NCBI RefSeq assembly: GCF_020360975.1
Contig: NW_025408673.1
Span: 3,162,001-3,226,000, forward strand
Reading direction: 5' to 3'
From: Hirsutella rhossiliensis
Lineage: Eukaryota > Ascomycota > Sordariomycetes > Hypocreales > Ophiocordycipitaceae
Length of the DNA stretch: 64,000 nt
The notes under the pieces are model-generated. The model had not been told where the DNA came from. It was given only the letters and a program-made list of their open reading frames with translations, and made no database searches. Position 1 is the first letter of the stretch, and each line of letters opens with the position of its first letter. The position numbers were made by a program, and so were the translations under genes. Positions 55,546 through 64,000 of the stretch are shown here, piece by piece.

Positions 55546-56429
55546 GGGAGGTCACCGAGGCCGGTGTCGTGTTTGCCGTGACCACGGTCTTTATGGGGCC
55601 TTACCTGTACTGGATGATCAGGGTCAAGCCACGAGAAGCTTCGCGTAGGCGAAGTTGGGCATTGATTCCCACAGCATGTCTCTTCTTGGGTAGCGGTTTA
55701 CTATTCGCCGCTTTGTTCGGCAGTGCGAGAAATGCACTCCTACCAAGCGTCCTTGCCTACCCTTCTTCACAGCCTGGAAAGGGGTCACCATGTTATGCGT
55801 CGACATCATTGAGGTACTCCCTATTCAGGTCCGTCTAATTACCTCCCCGATATACTCATGATTTACAGCTTATTCAAGTCGTCGATCCCTTGATTTACGC
55901 CTATTTTTCTCGCGCCGTCGAGTCTGGTTTCTCCATTAAGGCGAGAATCATCATTTGTGGACTAGTATTGGCCTTTCACCTACCGTTTATTGGGGCGGCC
56001 GTCTGGCAATTTAGACGATCTGGTGTCGAATACTGGTGCGCTGCTCCAATGGTGTCTCACTTGACTATCGTTATTATGGTTATGGCGATATGGAGGAAGA
56101 CACAGTGTTTCCGTCGTTTTGGCCGGCACTCTAACCAGCATCAGCCAGAGCAGCCGACGTCAAACCAGGGCATGCCGTGGCTTGGAGCAGTAAGCGGATT
56201 GATGTTCCTAGCATCATCTGTGCTCCTAGTGTGTTCTGTGACTGGTCGGGTGAGACACCAGTTTGGAGGTCAGTGTGGACTTTGTCTGGCGATTTTATTT
56301 ATGCCAGCAGTACCTCTAGACAGTATGATAAGAGAGCGCCAGAGAAAACGGGTAGAAAGAGAGATGGAGATACAACTATCTGTAGTGATAAAATCCGGCA
56401 CTGAACGGTCGACAGAGCACCTGGTATAA
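55524..56429 (+). CDS. multi-pass membrane protein, one intron, one frame problem
   Basis: Start MHDEITIREVTEAGVVFAVT. Membrane segments: residues about 13-32 (VVFAVTTVFMGPYLYWMI), 48-66 (ACLFLGSGLLFAALFG), and, in exon 2, IIICGLVLAFHLPFIGAAVW, MVSHLTIVIMVMAIW, LGAVSGLMFLASSVLLVCSV and LCLAILFMPAVPL. A 55-nt intron (55814-55868, GTACTC...TTTACAG) joins MLCVDIIE to LIQVVDPLIYAYFSR. These last exon-1 residues are in a different frame from the start, so a shift must lie between about 55690 and 55795. The cytoplasmic tail is charged (RERQRKRVEREMEI). No family was recognised. It shares a promoter with the truncated copy at 53791. Confidence 0.55.
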
Positions 56430-56672
56430 TTCTGAGGGCACTCAATTAAGCGACGGTGATTTATATCACTGTCAGCCCTCTGCCCACGGCTGCTTCCTTC
56501 AATTTAAGCGTCCCAAGTTTGGGCCACACGCTCATGCCGCATTGGTCGATGCAAAGGCTTCAAGTAATCCTTCCATAGTTGGAAGCGGGATGCGAAAGTG
56601 CCTTCCAAAGCATTAAAGGAAGCCATGCCTTCCGCGTAAATCATCTCGTATGTATGATCTTCAGTTCAGCTA
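56430..56672. other. short intergenic region
   Basis: No coding motif is seen between the membrane-protein gene and the DUF3295-like gene. Confidence 0.4.
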
Positions 56673-57396
56673 ATGAAACATGCTCCTCAAACAAACATCT
56701 ATGAGTTCGCGCATCCTTCTACTCGTCGTTTGAAAGCCATGTGCAAAACAAGCACCATCTCGAAGAAGGGCTCGCTCAAGACAACCAGCTCGCCTGGCTC
56801 CGAACTCCACGTTATTGAAGGTGTTCAGGCGTTCAGACGTGCCCTGCCCACATGCACGAACGAAGCATTAATTCTATCTGAAAATGGGGACGACGAGTTT
56901 ACTCGACGACTACATTTCTGATAATAGTGGCGAGCGGATCATGGATTCGCAGCTGTTCCAGCGTTCTGTACCCCGTCCTGGGACAAGGCAGCGACAATCT
57001 CTCATTACACTTATGCTGGAGAGTGAAAGAGAGCAACAGGCAACCTCAGACAAGCGCAGCAGCGAGGGGCCTCGATCCAACGTTCAAGACACTCTAGCTA
57101 CATGCGACCGTGGGAAAGCCACGGCACCTCTATCGTCACGAACGACTCGTCGTAGCATGCTTACGACCGAGTTAACTGACTCTCTCCGATTTGGACTCGT
57201 GCGGGAAAGGCAGCAAGGGACATTCGTAACCGACACTGTGTTCAATCATCAGCACGTATTGCAAGATACGCTGAACTTGAGGCAATTTCCAAAGAAGTCT
57301 TACATGAAGGCAAGCGAAGACATTAATGCTGGCTCGTGGAACAGATATTTACTGGAGGAGGCATCCAGGGACCAATACCATTTCAGGGGTTGGTGA
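56673..57396 (+). pseudogene. DUF3295-like (GATA/nitrogen-response-related) protein, copy 2
   Basis: A first frame (56673-56921) gives FRRALPTCTNEALILSENGD; an overlapping second (56884-57396, 170 aa) holds LLDDYISDNSGERIMDSQLF, QRQSLITLMLESERE, TTRRSMLTTELTDSLRFGLV, RERQQGTFVTDTVFNHQHVL and ends SWNRYLLEEASRDQYHFRGW. The order (acidic motif with D..SEN..., then F.R, RQSLIT.ML, then TTRR.ML.TELT.SLR, then W..Y......YH.RGW) is that of the C-terminal region of fungal DUF3295 proteins, some of which carry a GATA-AreA-like motif. The shift near 56900 and the missing N-terminus suggest decay; expression as a short protein is possible. Partner of 16660-17092. Confidence 0.55.
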
Positions 57397-58060
57397 AGAC
57401 TCATGATTAGAACTCAATACGTTCATCTAGTCTGCAAGACTTGCAAGGCCCTCGCTTGCTCCTTCGAGACCTATAAGCTCGTTGCCGTCTGTGCCCCTGC
57501 CCAGGGTTTGCCATCTTCGCTCAGGCGTTTGAAACTCCGCATTCATCCTCCCGGAGACTCCGTCATGGACCTTCTCCTCAACCAGGACATCTCCGGCTTC
57601 TGCATCTACGCGCCGATCACATCGGCTAATTCTCCAAATCCATCAGCAGCCACATTCTGAATAGGCGCCGGGGCGAAGAGTGACTAGGCGGACCGCCTCT
57701 TTGCATCATGCAGACTGGCCCGCAGCTCTCCTGCAGTGGAGTCAGGGGTTTAGCGTGACGCAGGATTCTGCCTGTTAATTTCTCTTCACTCGTCTTGGCC
57801 CTAAGTGGCAATATGTATGCATACGCATGGAAGGTCGGGAGGTGGCGAAGCTTGCAGCATACGAAGCCTCATGACAAGGGGACGGCTGCCCACGTCGGTA
57901 TCCACTTCGGAAGAAGAAGGTAGCCTCTGTGAGACCTGCATCCGCGGTTACCGAGGTACGGATGTTTTGCAATACTAATTGGATATAACAGTTATGAAAT
58001 ATTGGCAAACAGGCAGGGGCTCTGAAGCGAGCGGCTCCCAAGACTCGGTCCGGCTGACCA
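57090..58060 (+). repeat. segmental duplication, copy 2
   Basis: Aligns with 16790-18550 across the DUF3295-like C-terminus and about 650 bases beyond it. It lacks the 829-bp insertion of copy 1. Confidence 0.7.
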
Positions 58061-58449
58061 ACTGACTCATCACGTTTACTCAGGGGCGAGTGTCCCATTT
58101 CCCACCAACACGGGGCAAATGTGACCCGTAAAATGCAAATCCGACTGTCCTTTGTCCAAGCCCCTGGGAAGACTGCAAGGGCTACGCCATGACCAGCACG
58201 CGGCCAGGCAAAGAAGGCGTGAAGCTGCTGTAGCTATCTTACCTGTTCTTTCCCCAAATACTTCCCTTGCCAGTGATCTAACAAGGTTTTTCCATTTCCT
58301 CGTTTTCCCTTTTGCCAACCCCCATTCTTTCCCGACCCTCAGCATTGGACCGATACTCTACTTACGAGACTATTCACCTGATTTTAATTTTAATTTTGCT
58401 TTCCTCCTTCACTGGCTAAGAAGAGTCTATATGCAAGCCTGCAAGCTAA
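58061..58449 (+). promoter_or_regulatory. probable 5' region of the bZIP gene
   Basis: Just upstream of the bZIP start codon the sequence is pyrimidine-rich (TTTTTCCATTTCCTCGTTTT and further CT tracts), a common feature of strong fungal promoters. No clear TATA box was seen. Confidence 0.4.
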
Positions 58450-59307
58450 ATGTCAGCCCCCGCAGTAAGTGACATAAACCCAGGTGATACCATCGACAGG
58501 AATAGCCTTTTCTAACACAAGACTCCGTCTCTCTTTCTCTGCTCTAGCAGAAGAACAGCTTAGTCCGAATTCGAGATAACCAAAGGAGATCGCGCGCCCG
58601 ACGGAGAGAGTATGTCCAGAAGCTCGAACAGCGACTCAGAGTATACGAGCTCCAGGGCATCGAGGCTTCGACCGAGATCCAGATGGCCGCGAGGAGAGTA
58701 GCTGAGGAGAACAAGCAGCTACGGGAGCTTCTCAACAGGTATGGCTTTAGTGACGGCCATGTTGCCCATTTCTTTGCAGTCGGGCACTTTCGTGCCACTT
58801 GATGCCGACCAAGGCCATCCTTTTCGCGCCGGCGACCCTGGGGCCGCCGTCCAGTCATTGGAACAGCTCTTGGTGCCGCGTCGACTAGCCGGTCTAGATC
58901 AAGACTTCTCCCTCTCTTTGCCGAGACAGTCATGTCGGGAGCCCTCCACTACCAGCGGGTCGACGACAAGGTCGTCCATCTGGGAGTCGTCGCAGCTCAC
59001 GACGTCCTCCTACGGCCATCAACATCACATGGGCATGGCTACCGCAGTCATGGGCTTGGGGGTTCAATCCAAATACCCACTGATAACCCCGTTCAGTCGT
59101 GCGAGCACCACGCGACAAGGCAGTGTTCATTGTGAGCATCCGTCTCCGTCGATGCTGGACAGTCCCGGCCAACCCATGGCCACAACACAGGCTATGTTTA
59201 TGGGCGACCGTCCGGCAATGCACTTGCAACGCTCTCTACCGACATATACATATTCAGACTCGACGATACCACATTACGGTCCTCCAGGAAGCACCGCCGG
59301 CGGTTGA
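58450..59307 (+). CDS. bZIP transcription factor, one intron, one-base frameshift
   Basis: Start MSAPA at 58450. An intron (58465-58547, GTAAGT, branch CTAAC, acceptor TAG) leads to LVRIRDNQRRSRARRREYVQ, the basic region with the N-x7-R signature (Asn16, Arg24). The zipper follows (KLEQRLRVYELQGIEASTEI, then ARRVAEENKQLRELLNRYGF). This is a common ascomycete bZIP type, a nuclear DNA-binding dimer. After DGHVAHF the frame breaks at TTT (58773-58775): with one T fewer it reads LQSGTFVPLDADQGHPFRAG, AVQSLEQLLVPRRLAGLDQD and a Ser/Thr/His-rich tail to the stop at 59307. About 265 aa. It is probably intact in the organism if the extra T is a sequencing error. Confidence 0.75.
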
Positions 59308-59309
59308 TT

Positions 59310-60050
59310 CCCATGCCTCGTCCAGCGGTGACAGCAGAAATGTACATGTTGATGCTGGGAATTGCCTGTAAATACAAACATTCCCTTCAAAGCTGTCACC
59401 TGTTCTATGACTGTATTTCATCGAAGCCCAGAGATCAAGGTGGTAGTCATTGGCTCCACAAGCCTGTAGTTGATCAGTAACTGCAAATCCGCTATCTTAG
59501 CGAACGTCAGCCAAGTGCGCGTAAGCGAACATGATATGGCGAGGCATTCAAGCGTACAGAGCCCAGATTTGTCTTGCAACCCGCAGTCTCAGTGGTTACG
59601 CGAACGTAAGACTCCGACCATTGCCTGTTGGTTCCGCTGCTGCCTTGAGAGGTCCAGCTGCCTGGTGCAGAGGGAAGAGCTACTTTAGGAGCCGTAGTCT
59701 TTCATGCATTATCCTGTGCAAAGCTTACAAGGTTTCGCAGCCAGCAATCAATCCAGGTCGAGTAGCATCCGGCATGGGGCGCGCGCATGGTATGCCTGCC
59801 TGTTTCCATCAAACATGATTTGGCATACCCACCTCGACCTGATTCCTCCTCAAGGTGCATTTTGGCTCTAGTATACTGTTAATACACTAGTTGCCTCGGG
59901 CTTCAGCCTTGTGGTGGAAGTTCGAGCACTATAAAGTCCAAAACTTTCCTCGGCCCTGGCTGCGTATTTCCATGGCACCCACGCAAAGCCCTCCACCGAG
60001 CTTGAGTATCCGAACTACGACATATTAGCCGTCTTCTGCACTGATTTTCA
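59310..60050. other. region with no recognised gene
   Basis: Short overlapping frames (59470-59688, 59531-59818) show no motif. The stretch lies between the bZIP stop and the zinc-finger gene start and probably holds the latter's promoter. Confidence 0.4.
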
Positions 60051-60053
60051 CCG

Positions 60054-60286
60054 ATGGTGGATGAAGCTAGCCCTCGTACTGAGGATGAGCGAGTCTTTGA
60101 CTTGGCAACATACGCGGAAGCACTCCTCGCCACCGCCCCTGAATATAACTGCAACTTGCCGGGCCAGTGTGAAGGCAGTGAACTGAACAGAGTTCCTGAC
60201 TTGCACGGGAAGCAGCGAGAAGCCTTCGCATCCGGCGCGGCACAAGTCCAGCAGAGGTCGGCATTCACATATGCAGTAGCGCCACC
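60054..60286 (+). pseudogene. zinc-finger gene, 5' part (split by hAT)
   Basis: MVDEASPRTEDERVFDLATY opens a 77-codon frame that runs without stop to the hAT boundary at 60286 (ending ...TYAVAPP). With the hAT and one target duplication removed, it continues in the same frame at 63613 into the zinc-finger segment. This part has no known domain and is acidic and polar. In the present arrangement translation would run a few codons into the element. Confidence 0.7.
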
Positions 60287-63200
60287 CAGAGTTGGAAATC
60301 GATCTTATAGATCGATTTTCGAGCCTGATCGATCGAATTTTATCGATCGTCACCTTCAATCGATCGATATCGATCGATCGCTGTTTGATTCGAATCGATC
60401 GACGATCGAATCGATCAATACTAAAAATCATCCCTATCTAGGTGATCTTGCCCATCAGTTGAAGAACTTGCCTCCAATTGTCCCCTTCAAGCAGACCAAG
60501 AGGAAGTGTCGGCTGATAGATGCCAGCTTTACTCCAGGAACGAAGACACTGCGCCATCGCCACAATATGGCGTCGTAGGCGAGATCTCAGTGGTGTTATC
60601 ATCCTCCCACAGCTGCTAAAATCTCTTTCCGTTCCTGCTGAAGACGACGCGATGGTAAGGTAGTCAACAGCCATATAAGACAGCCGAGGAAACCGCGCAA
60701 CACCAACGTCCTTCCACCAAGCGATTGGGTCCGTTTTGTATGCGATATTTTCCACCGGCGGCTCTGATAGGTACTGATCAAGCTCGTCCTGTTCTTGCAA
60801 GGCGGTTGACTGCTTTGGTCCTTTAATTTGCCGCCCTCGAGGCTCAGGGCAAGCCAATGATCGACTAAACGCCAATCGACGCTCAATATAGTCCAAGCCA
60901 CTATTAGTCGTATCCGCTGAAACACCATCGCAGGATTGCCGATGAGCCATGTTCTTGTACCTCTCTTTCCAGACTGTCGCTAAGCTTCTCGCATATGTTC
61001 TTTCCCACTCCGACGTCTGACGAGACGGGAGTTGGCTCCAAAGCCGTTCCAGAGCGCGCCACTTCTTGCAGGGTGGAACACCACTGCCGCTACATATGCG
61101 GTTGAGGTCAGCTTGCTATAGTAGTCGTTCAGCTTCTTCCATCCGAGCTTGATGTAAATCTTCAAAACCCTGCGAGTTCTTGCGTCCATGTCATTGAACA
61201 GGTGAACCTCTTTCATGGTCTGATCTTCGTTCTCTTCGATTATAACTCCCTGAACTGCTAGTTCGAGGTGGTCAAGGAGCATCTCTACCACCGGAAGTAC
61301 TCATCGAACCCTCCTGACGTGGAGCGTTTACCAGCAATACCCTCGCCCTGGAGTTGCTTCGAGGCGATCTTGAATGGCTGAAGGATCTTCTGAACCGCAA
61401 CAACGACCTTCCATTCTTCAAGGGAAAGTTGTTCTTTCAGTATCGCTGGTTTGTCCTGTTCTTTGCCGCCTTTGCCAAGCCATCGTTCCTCGATGATGGA
61501 AAACATCCTGTTCAAAGCCGTACGCTTCAGCAGAGCGCGTGAGGCCATCGCCTCATCGGATTGCCAGCGAGTGCAGACGTTTTGAACCCACGTAAGAATA
61601 GGTTCAGTAGGAGCGGTTTGCCGTTGAGCTTCGTAAAAGACCTCGAGAAGTTGACTGCTCGTTCGAAGAGCAATGCCAATATTGTGAAGTTTGCCAAATG
61701 GCCCAAACTTGCGGTACTTGTCCACTTCTTCGCCATTGATGATGTCGGGCAGTACGTCCTGATCCTGACTGCCTTCTGGGACTGTTTCAACCTCGAATCC
61801 TTCTTCCATGCTCGGCACACAGAAGTCGTCGTCGGTCGCCAGCTCATTGATAGCGTCGGACAACTGGCGCTGCTCTTCCTCTTCAGCCACAAAGTCCTTA
61901 TCGCCCCAATGAGCAAGCAACTCGTTGAAATTATCCCTTTGCTGCCGTACATCATAGCCCTGACGGCCAGGTTCAGAAAATGAGGGCGCAGCGGATGCGA
62001 CGCTCTTCCTGTCGAAATCGAACTCAGCGGCAAGCGCTTCCACAGCCGTATCATTATTCGTAGCGTTGTCAAGCGTGTAGTACCCGATTCTGACGCCGGA
62101 TAACAGTCAAGATTGTCAGCTAACGGACCCAAGAAGTGTTGACTGTGGTTCTATACCTGTCTTCAAGACCAAACGCGCATATTGTATCTGCAACTTCATC
62201 TGCAAGCGCTGCTCCAGTATGGCGTTTCGCGAGAGCCGGCAAAGCCAAGAAGATTCCCATTGGTTCCAATCTTGGTCGATAAAGTGGGCGTTGATACCGA
62301 GGAATGATGTGTTTTGTCGGGAAGTCCAGCCATCAAAGGTAATGAATCATACTTCTCGCTCTTTGAAGCAGCTCGCAAAGCGGACCAAGAGCGCGATTAT
62401 ACTCATCTAGTAGCAGATTCACAAGCGTTTTGCCAGTTGGTATCTGGCCTTCCTGGAGAGCCGGGTTGTTGTAGAGAAGGAGTCGTCTGAAGCGCTCAGA
62501 GTTTACGACATTAAAGGGGAGGTTATGATATGTAAGCCAGTCGAGCAGGAGCAGTTGATTCATCTTCGGATCGAATAACGTATGCAGATTGCTGAGAAGA
62601 GTCTGATCTCGAGGGTTCGTCGGATCGGCGCGAAGCATATCAAGCAGGTTCCGTTCTGCACCTCCACTCCCGGTAACTGAGCCTGCACGTTGTCTAGAAG
62701 GTGGCTGACAAGTTAGCGGGCATGATCGAACGACGTGGAGATGGGGTACGGAGAGGTGGCACAAACCACGACTTTGTGCTCCTTCCTCAGATGTCGGACG
62801 ACGCTTCCCAGTCGAAGCGATGAAGACGTAATGTGCTGTCTTCGGCCTGTCCCGGAGGAAGCATCTCTCGCAGATCCATACGATCTTGTGGGGCCGTGAC
62901 CTGTTGTCCTTCATTCTGAATCCGAATTGCCACCACCACGTCCGTTCTCGAGAAGGGTCGTGGCAAATCGTGAAGCCGGGAACCGCCCAAATTTATCAGT
63001 CGTCCAAGCTTCATAATCTGGAAACCCCATGGGTGCATATTTAGTTGATGCTGAACTGGTTGTCGGCTCGGAAGGCGGCGGCGTGGAGGAGGCGATCTCT
63101 ATGTCCTCATCAAGCGCGTCCATGGTGGGAAACGTCCGTAAACAATGTGGGCGAGGTCAAATCGAAGGGTGCGAGGCTGATAAGGTCGAATCTGTATGAA

Positions 63201-63604
63201 GTCTACTCGGACAGGCTGAGGCCCGAAATAATTCCTGGTTGCGACGCGTACTGATTCCGTTGAACGGGGAGGACTTGCAAACGCAAGAGACGGAGAGATC
63301 AATTTACTTTTGTCGACACGCGACGCGCGGCAACAAGATAGATATGACTGGCTGCCTGGGACCCCCGGTCGTTTGCCAGGGTGTTTGGCAGACGCGTCGG
63401 GCGGCAGCATCGTCACGCATCCAACCTACGCAGCCTACCCTGGACACCTTGTATGGACATGGCGAACGACGATCAAATCGATCGATTGGAGGTTGGATCG
63501 ATACGATATCGATCGAGCAGGACTTCTAATCGATCGATCGAAATCGAAATCGATTCGATTAATCGATTCGATCAAATCGATTGTACGATCGATTTCCAAG
63601 CCTG
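60287..63604 (-). mobile_element. complete hAT element inserted in a zinc-finger gene (3318 bp)
   Basis: Left end CAGAGTTGGAAATCGATC, right end (complement) CAGGCTTGGAAATCGATC: 16 of 18 match. The 8-bp target duplication GCGCCACC is exact (60279-60286 and 63605-63612). Both ends (60298-60420 and 63470-63600) are packed with ATCGATCGAT-type repeats, probably transposase-binding sites. The transposase lies on the minus strand. Confidence 0.95.
60438..63123 (-). pseudogene. hAT transposase of the 60287-63604 element, frameshifted
   Basis: Start [20 protein letters not shown] (63123). BED-like finger ([20 protein letters not shown]), then [20 protein letters not shown] and [20 protein letters not shown] (first Asp). 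A probable intron follows around 62150. Then [80 protein letters not shown] and the dimerisation part DPIAWWKDVGVARFPRLSYM, VDYLTIASSSAGTERDFSSC, ending at 60438. The text is spread over six frames by single-base shifts (near 62905, 62340, 61990, 61285, 61060, 60950). This hAT is not close to the others in the window. Confidence 0.85.
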
Positions 63605-63612
63605 GCGCCACC

Positions 63613-64000
63613 TAACATGGAGCAACCACATTCCGACCGCGATCGATATTATGTATGTCTGGTGGCGGGCTGCTCACTGGCATACGTTGATGAAAACGAC
63701 CTGAAATCCCATTCAAAGGTTTGCATTGCATCGCATGGGACACACCGGGGCTTCCAAAGCCTGGCTGATGTCGAGGAGCCAAGTCCGTTCCCTAGTATGG
63801 TGTGCGAGCCGAGCCCACCATATGAGAGCAGGGCGACAGATTATCGCAAGATCGGTGAAGAGTCGGTCGTGGTTCGTCACTTTCCCAGTACACAGTCCCC
63901 CATGTCGGGAGTGGCGCAAACAGATAGCCGTGCAGTGAACGCGCCTCAGATGTCGCCCACCATGGGTATGACCGTCAGAACCGTCACCTCGCAGTCAATA
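63613..64000 (+). CDS. zinc-finger gene, 3' part, C2HC/C2H2-type finger, open to window end
   Basis: From the ATG at 63617 the frame is open for all 128 codons to the window end. Residues 12-36 (YVCLVAGCSLAYVDENDLKS, then HSKVC) fit the classic finger pattern C-X4-C-X3-Y-X5-L-X2-H-X3-C, so a single C2H2-type (C2HC variant) zinc finger near the start is clear. The remainder is Ser/Pro-rich. It is likely a nuclear DNA- or RNA-binding protein. A hAT lies only four bases upstream of this ATG (its duplication ends at 63612), separating it from its promoter and from the first 77 codons at 60054-60286; the frames match across the empty site. Confidence 0.75.

Noticed and set aside
58739..58779. 41-nt GT-AG intron in the bZIP gene
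   Set aside because: Splicing it would put the downstream conserved part out of frame; a single extra T explains the break better.
1..64000. Starship giant transposon
   Set aside because: FunK1 and other accessory genes are suggestive, but no DUF3435 tyrosine recombinase captain or element boundary was seen.
1..64000. CRISPR arrays, tRNA or rRNA genes, biosynthetic cluster
   Set aside because: No spaced repeats, cloverleaf-like genes, rRNA segments, or PKS/NRPS/terpene motifs were recognised.

Overview
This is a transposon-dense window from a filamentous ascomycete genome (Pezizomycotina; Hypocreales-like is an inference). The evidence is short spliceosomal introns of about 45 to 85 nt with CTRAC branch sites, plus families typical of these fungi: FunK1 kinases, a bZIP of the classic fungal type, a DUF3295/GATA-like protein, a fungal VOC/glyoxalase protein, small Cys-rich fungal proteins, pogo/Fot1, hAT, Tad/I-like LINE and fungal Copia elements. 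Nothing bacterial, and no tRNA, rRNA or CRISPR, was seen.

Layout. 0-5 kb: C-rich sequence with no recognised gene, a membrane-bound sulfatase-like protein (1911-3839 +) and a small secreted, probably GPI-anchored protein (4241-4549 -). 5-13 kb: a graveyard of LTR, pogo, LINE and hAT fragments around a clean three-exon VOC/glyoxalase gene (9526-10057 -). 13-16 kb: a coiled-coil/kinase-like gene. 16-21.5 kb: one copy of a DUF3295-bearing duplicated segment and a chromodomain ORF. 21.5-24 kb: a decayed hAT. 24-26.4 kb: two uncharacterised intron-bearing genes. 26.8-31.1 kb: a FunK1 kinase gene split by a complete hAT. 32-35.2 kb: kinase, LINE and uncharacterised remnants. 35.4-49.9 kb: a three-level nest in which a Copia element (minus strand) carries a hAT, which carries a second Copia (plus strand); every boundary has a matching target-site duplication. 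50-59.3 kb: a minisatellite, a membrane-anchored kinase-like gene, small Cys-rich genes, a membrane-protein gene with a duplicated promoter, the second DUF3295 segment and a bZIP gene. 60-64 kb: a C2H2-type zinc-finger gene split by another complete hAT.

Three different hAT families (28125-30959, 36223-45091, 60287-63604) are each complete, with terminal inverted repeats and exact 8-bp duplications. In all three cases joining the flanks at one copy of the duplication restores an open reading frame in the interrupted gene (FunK1, Copia pol and the zinc-finger gene), so the interrupted state is certain. The two Copia elements have nearly identical LTRs, so the nest is young.

Many host and transposon genes carry single-base frameshifts, often at short homopolymers. 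Some may be assembly errors rather than real decay, so calls of 'pseudogene' should be read with that in mind.
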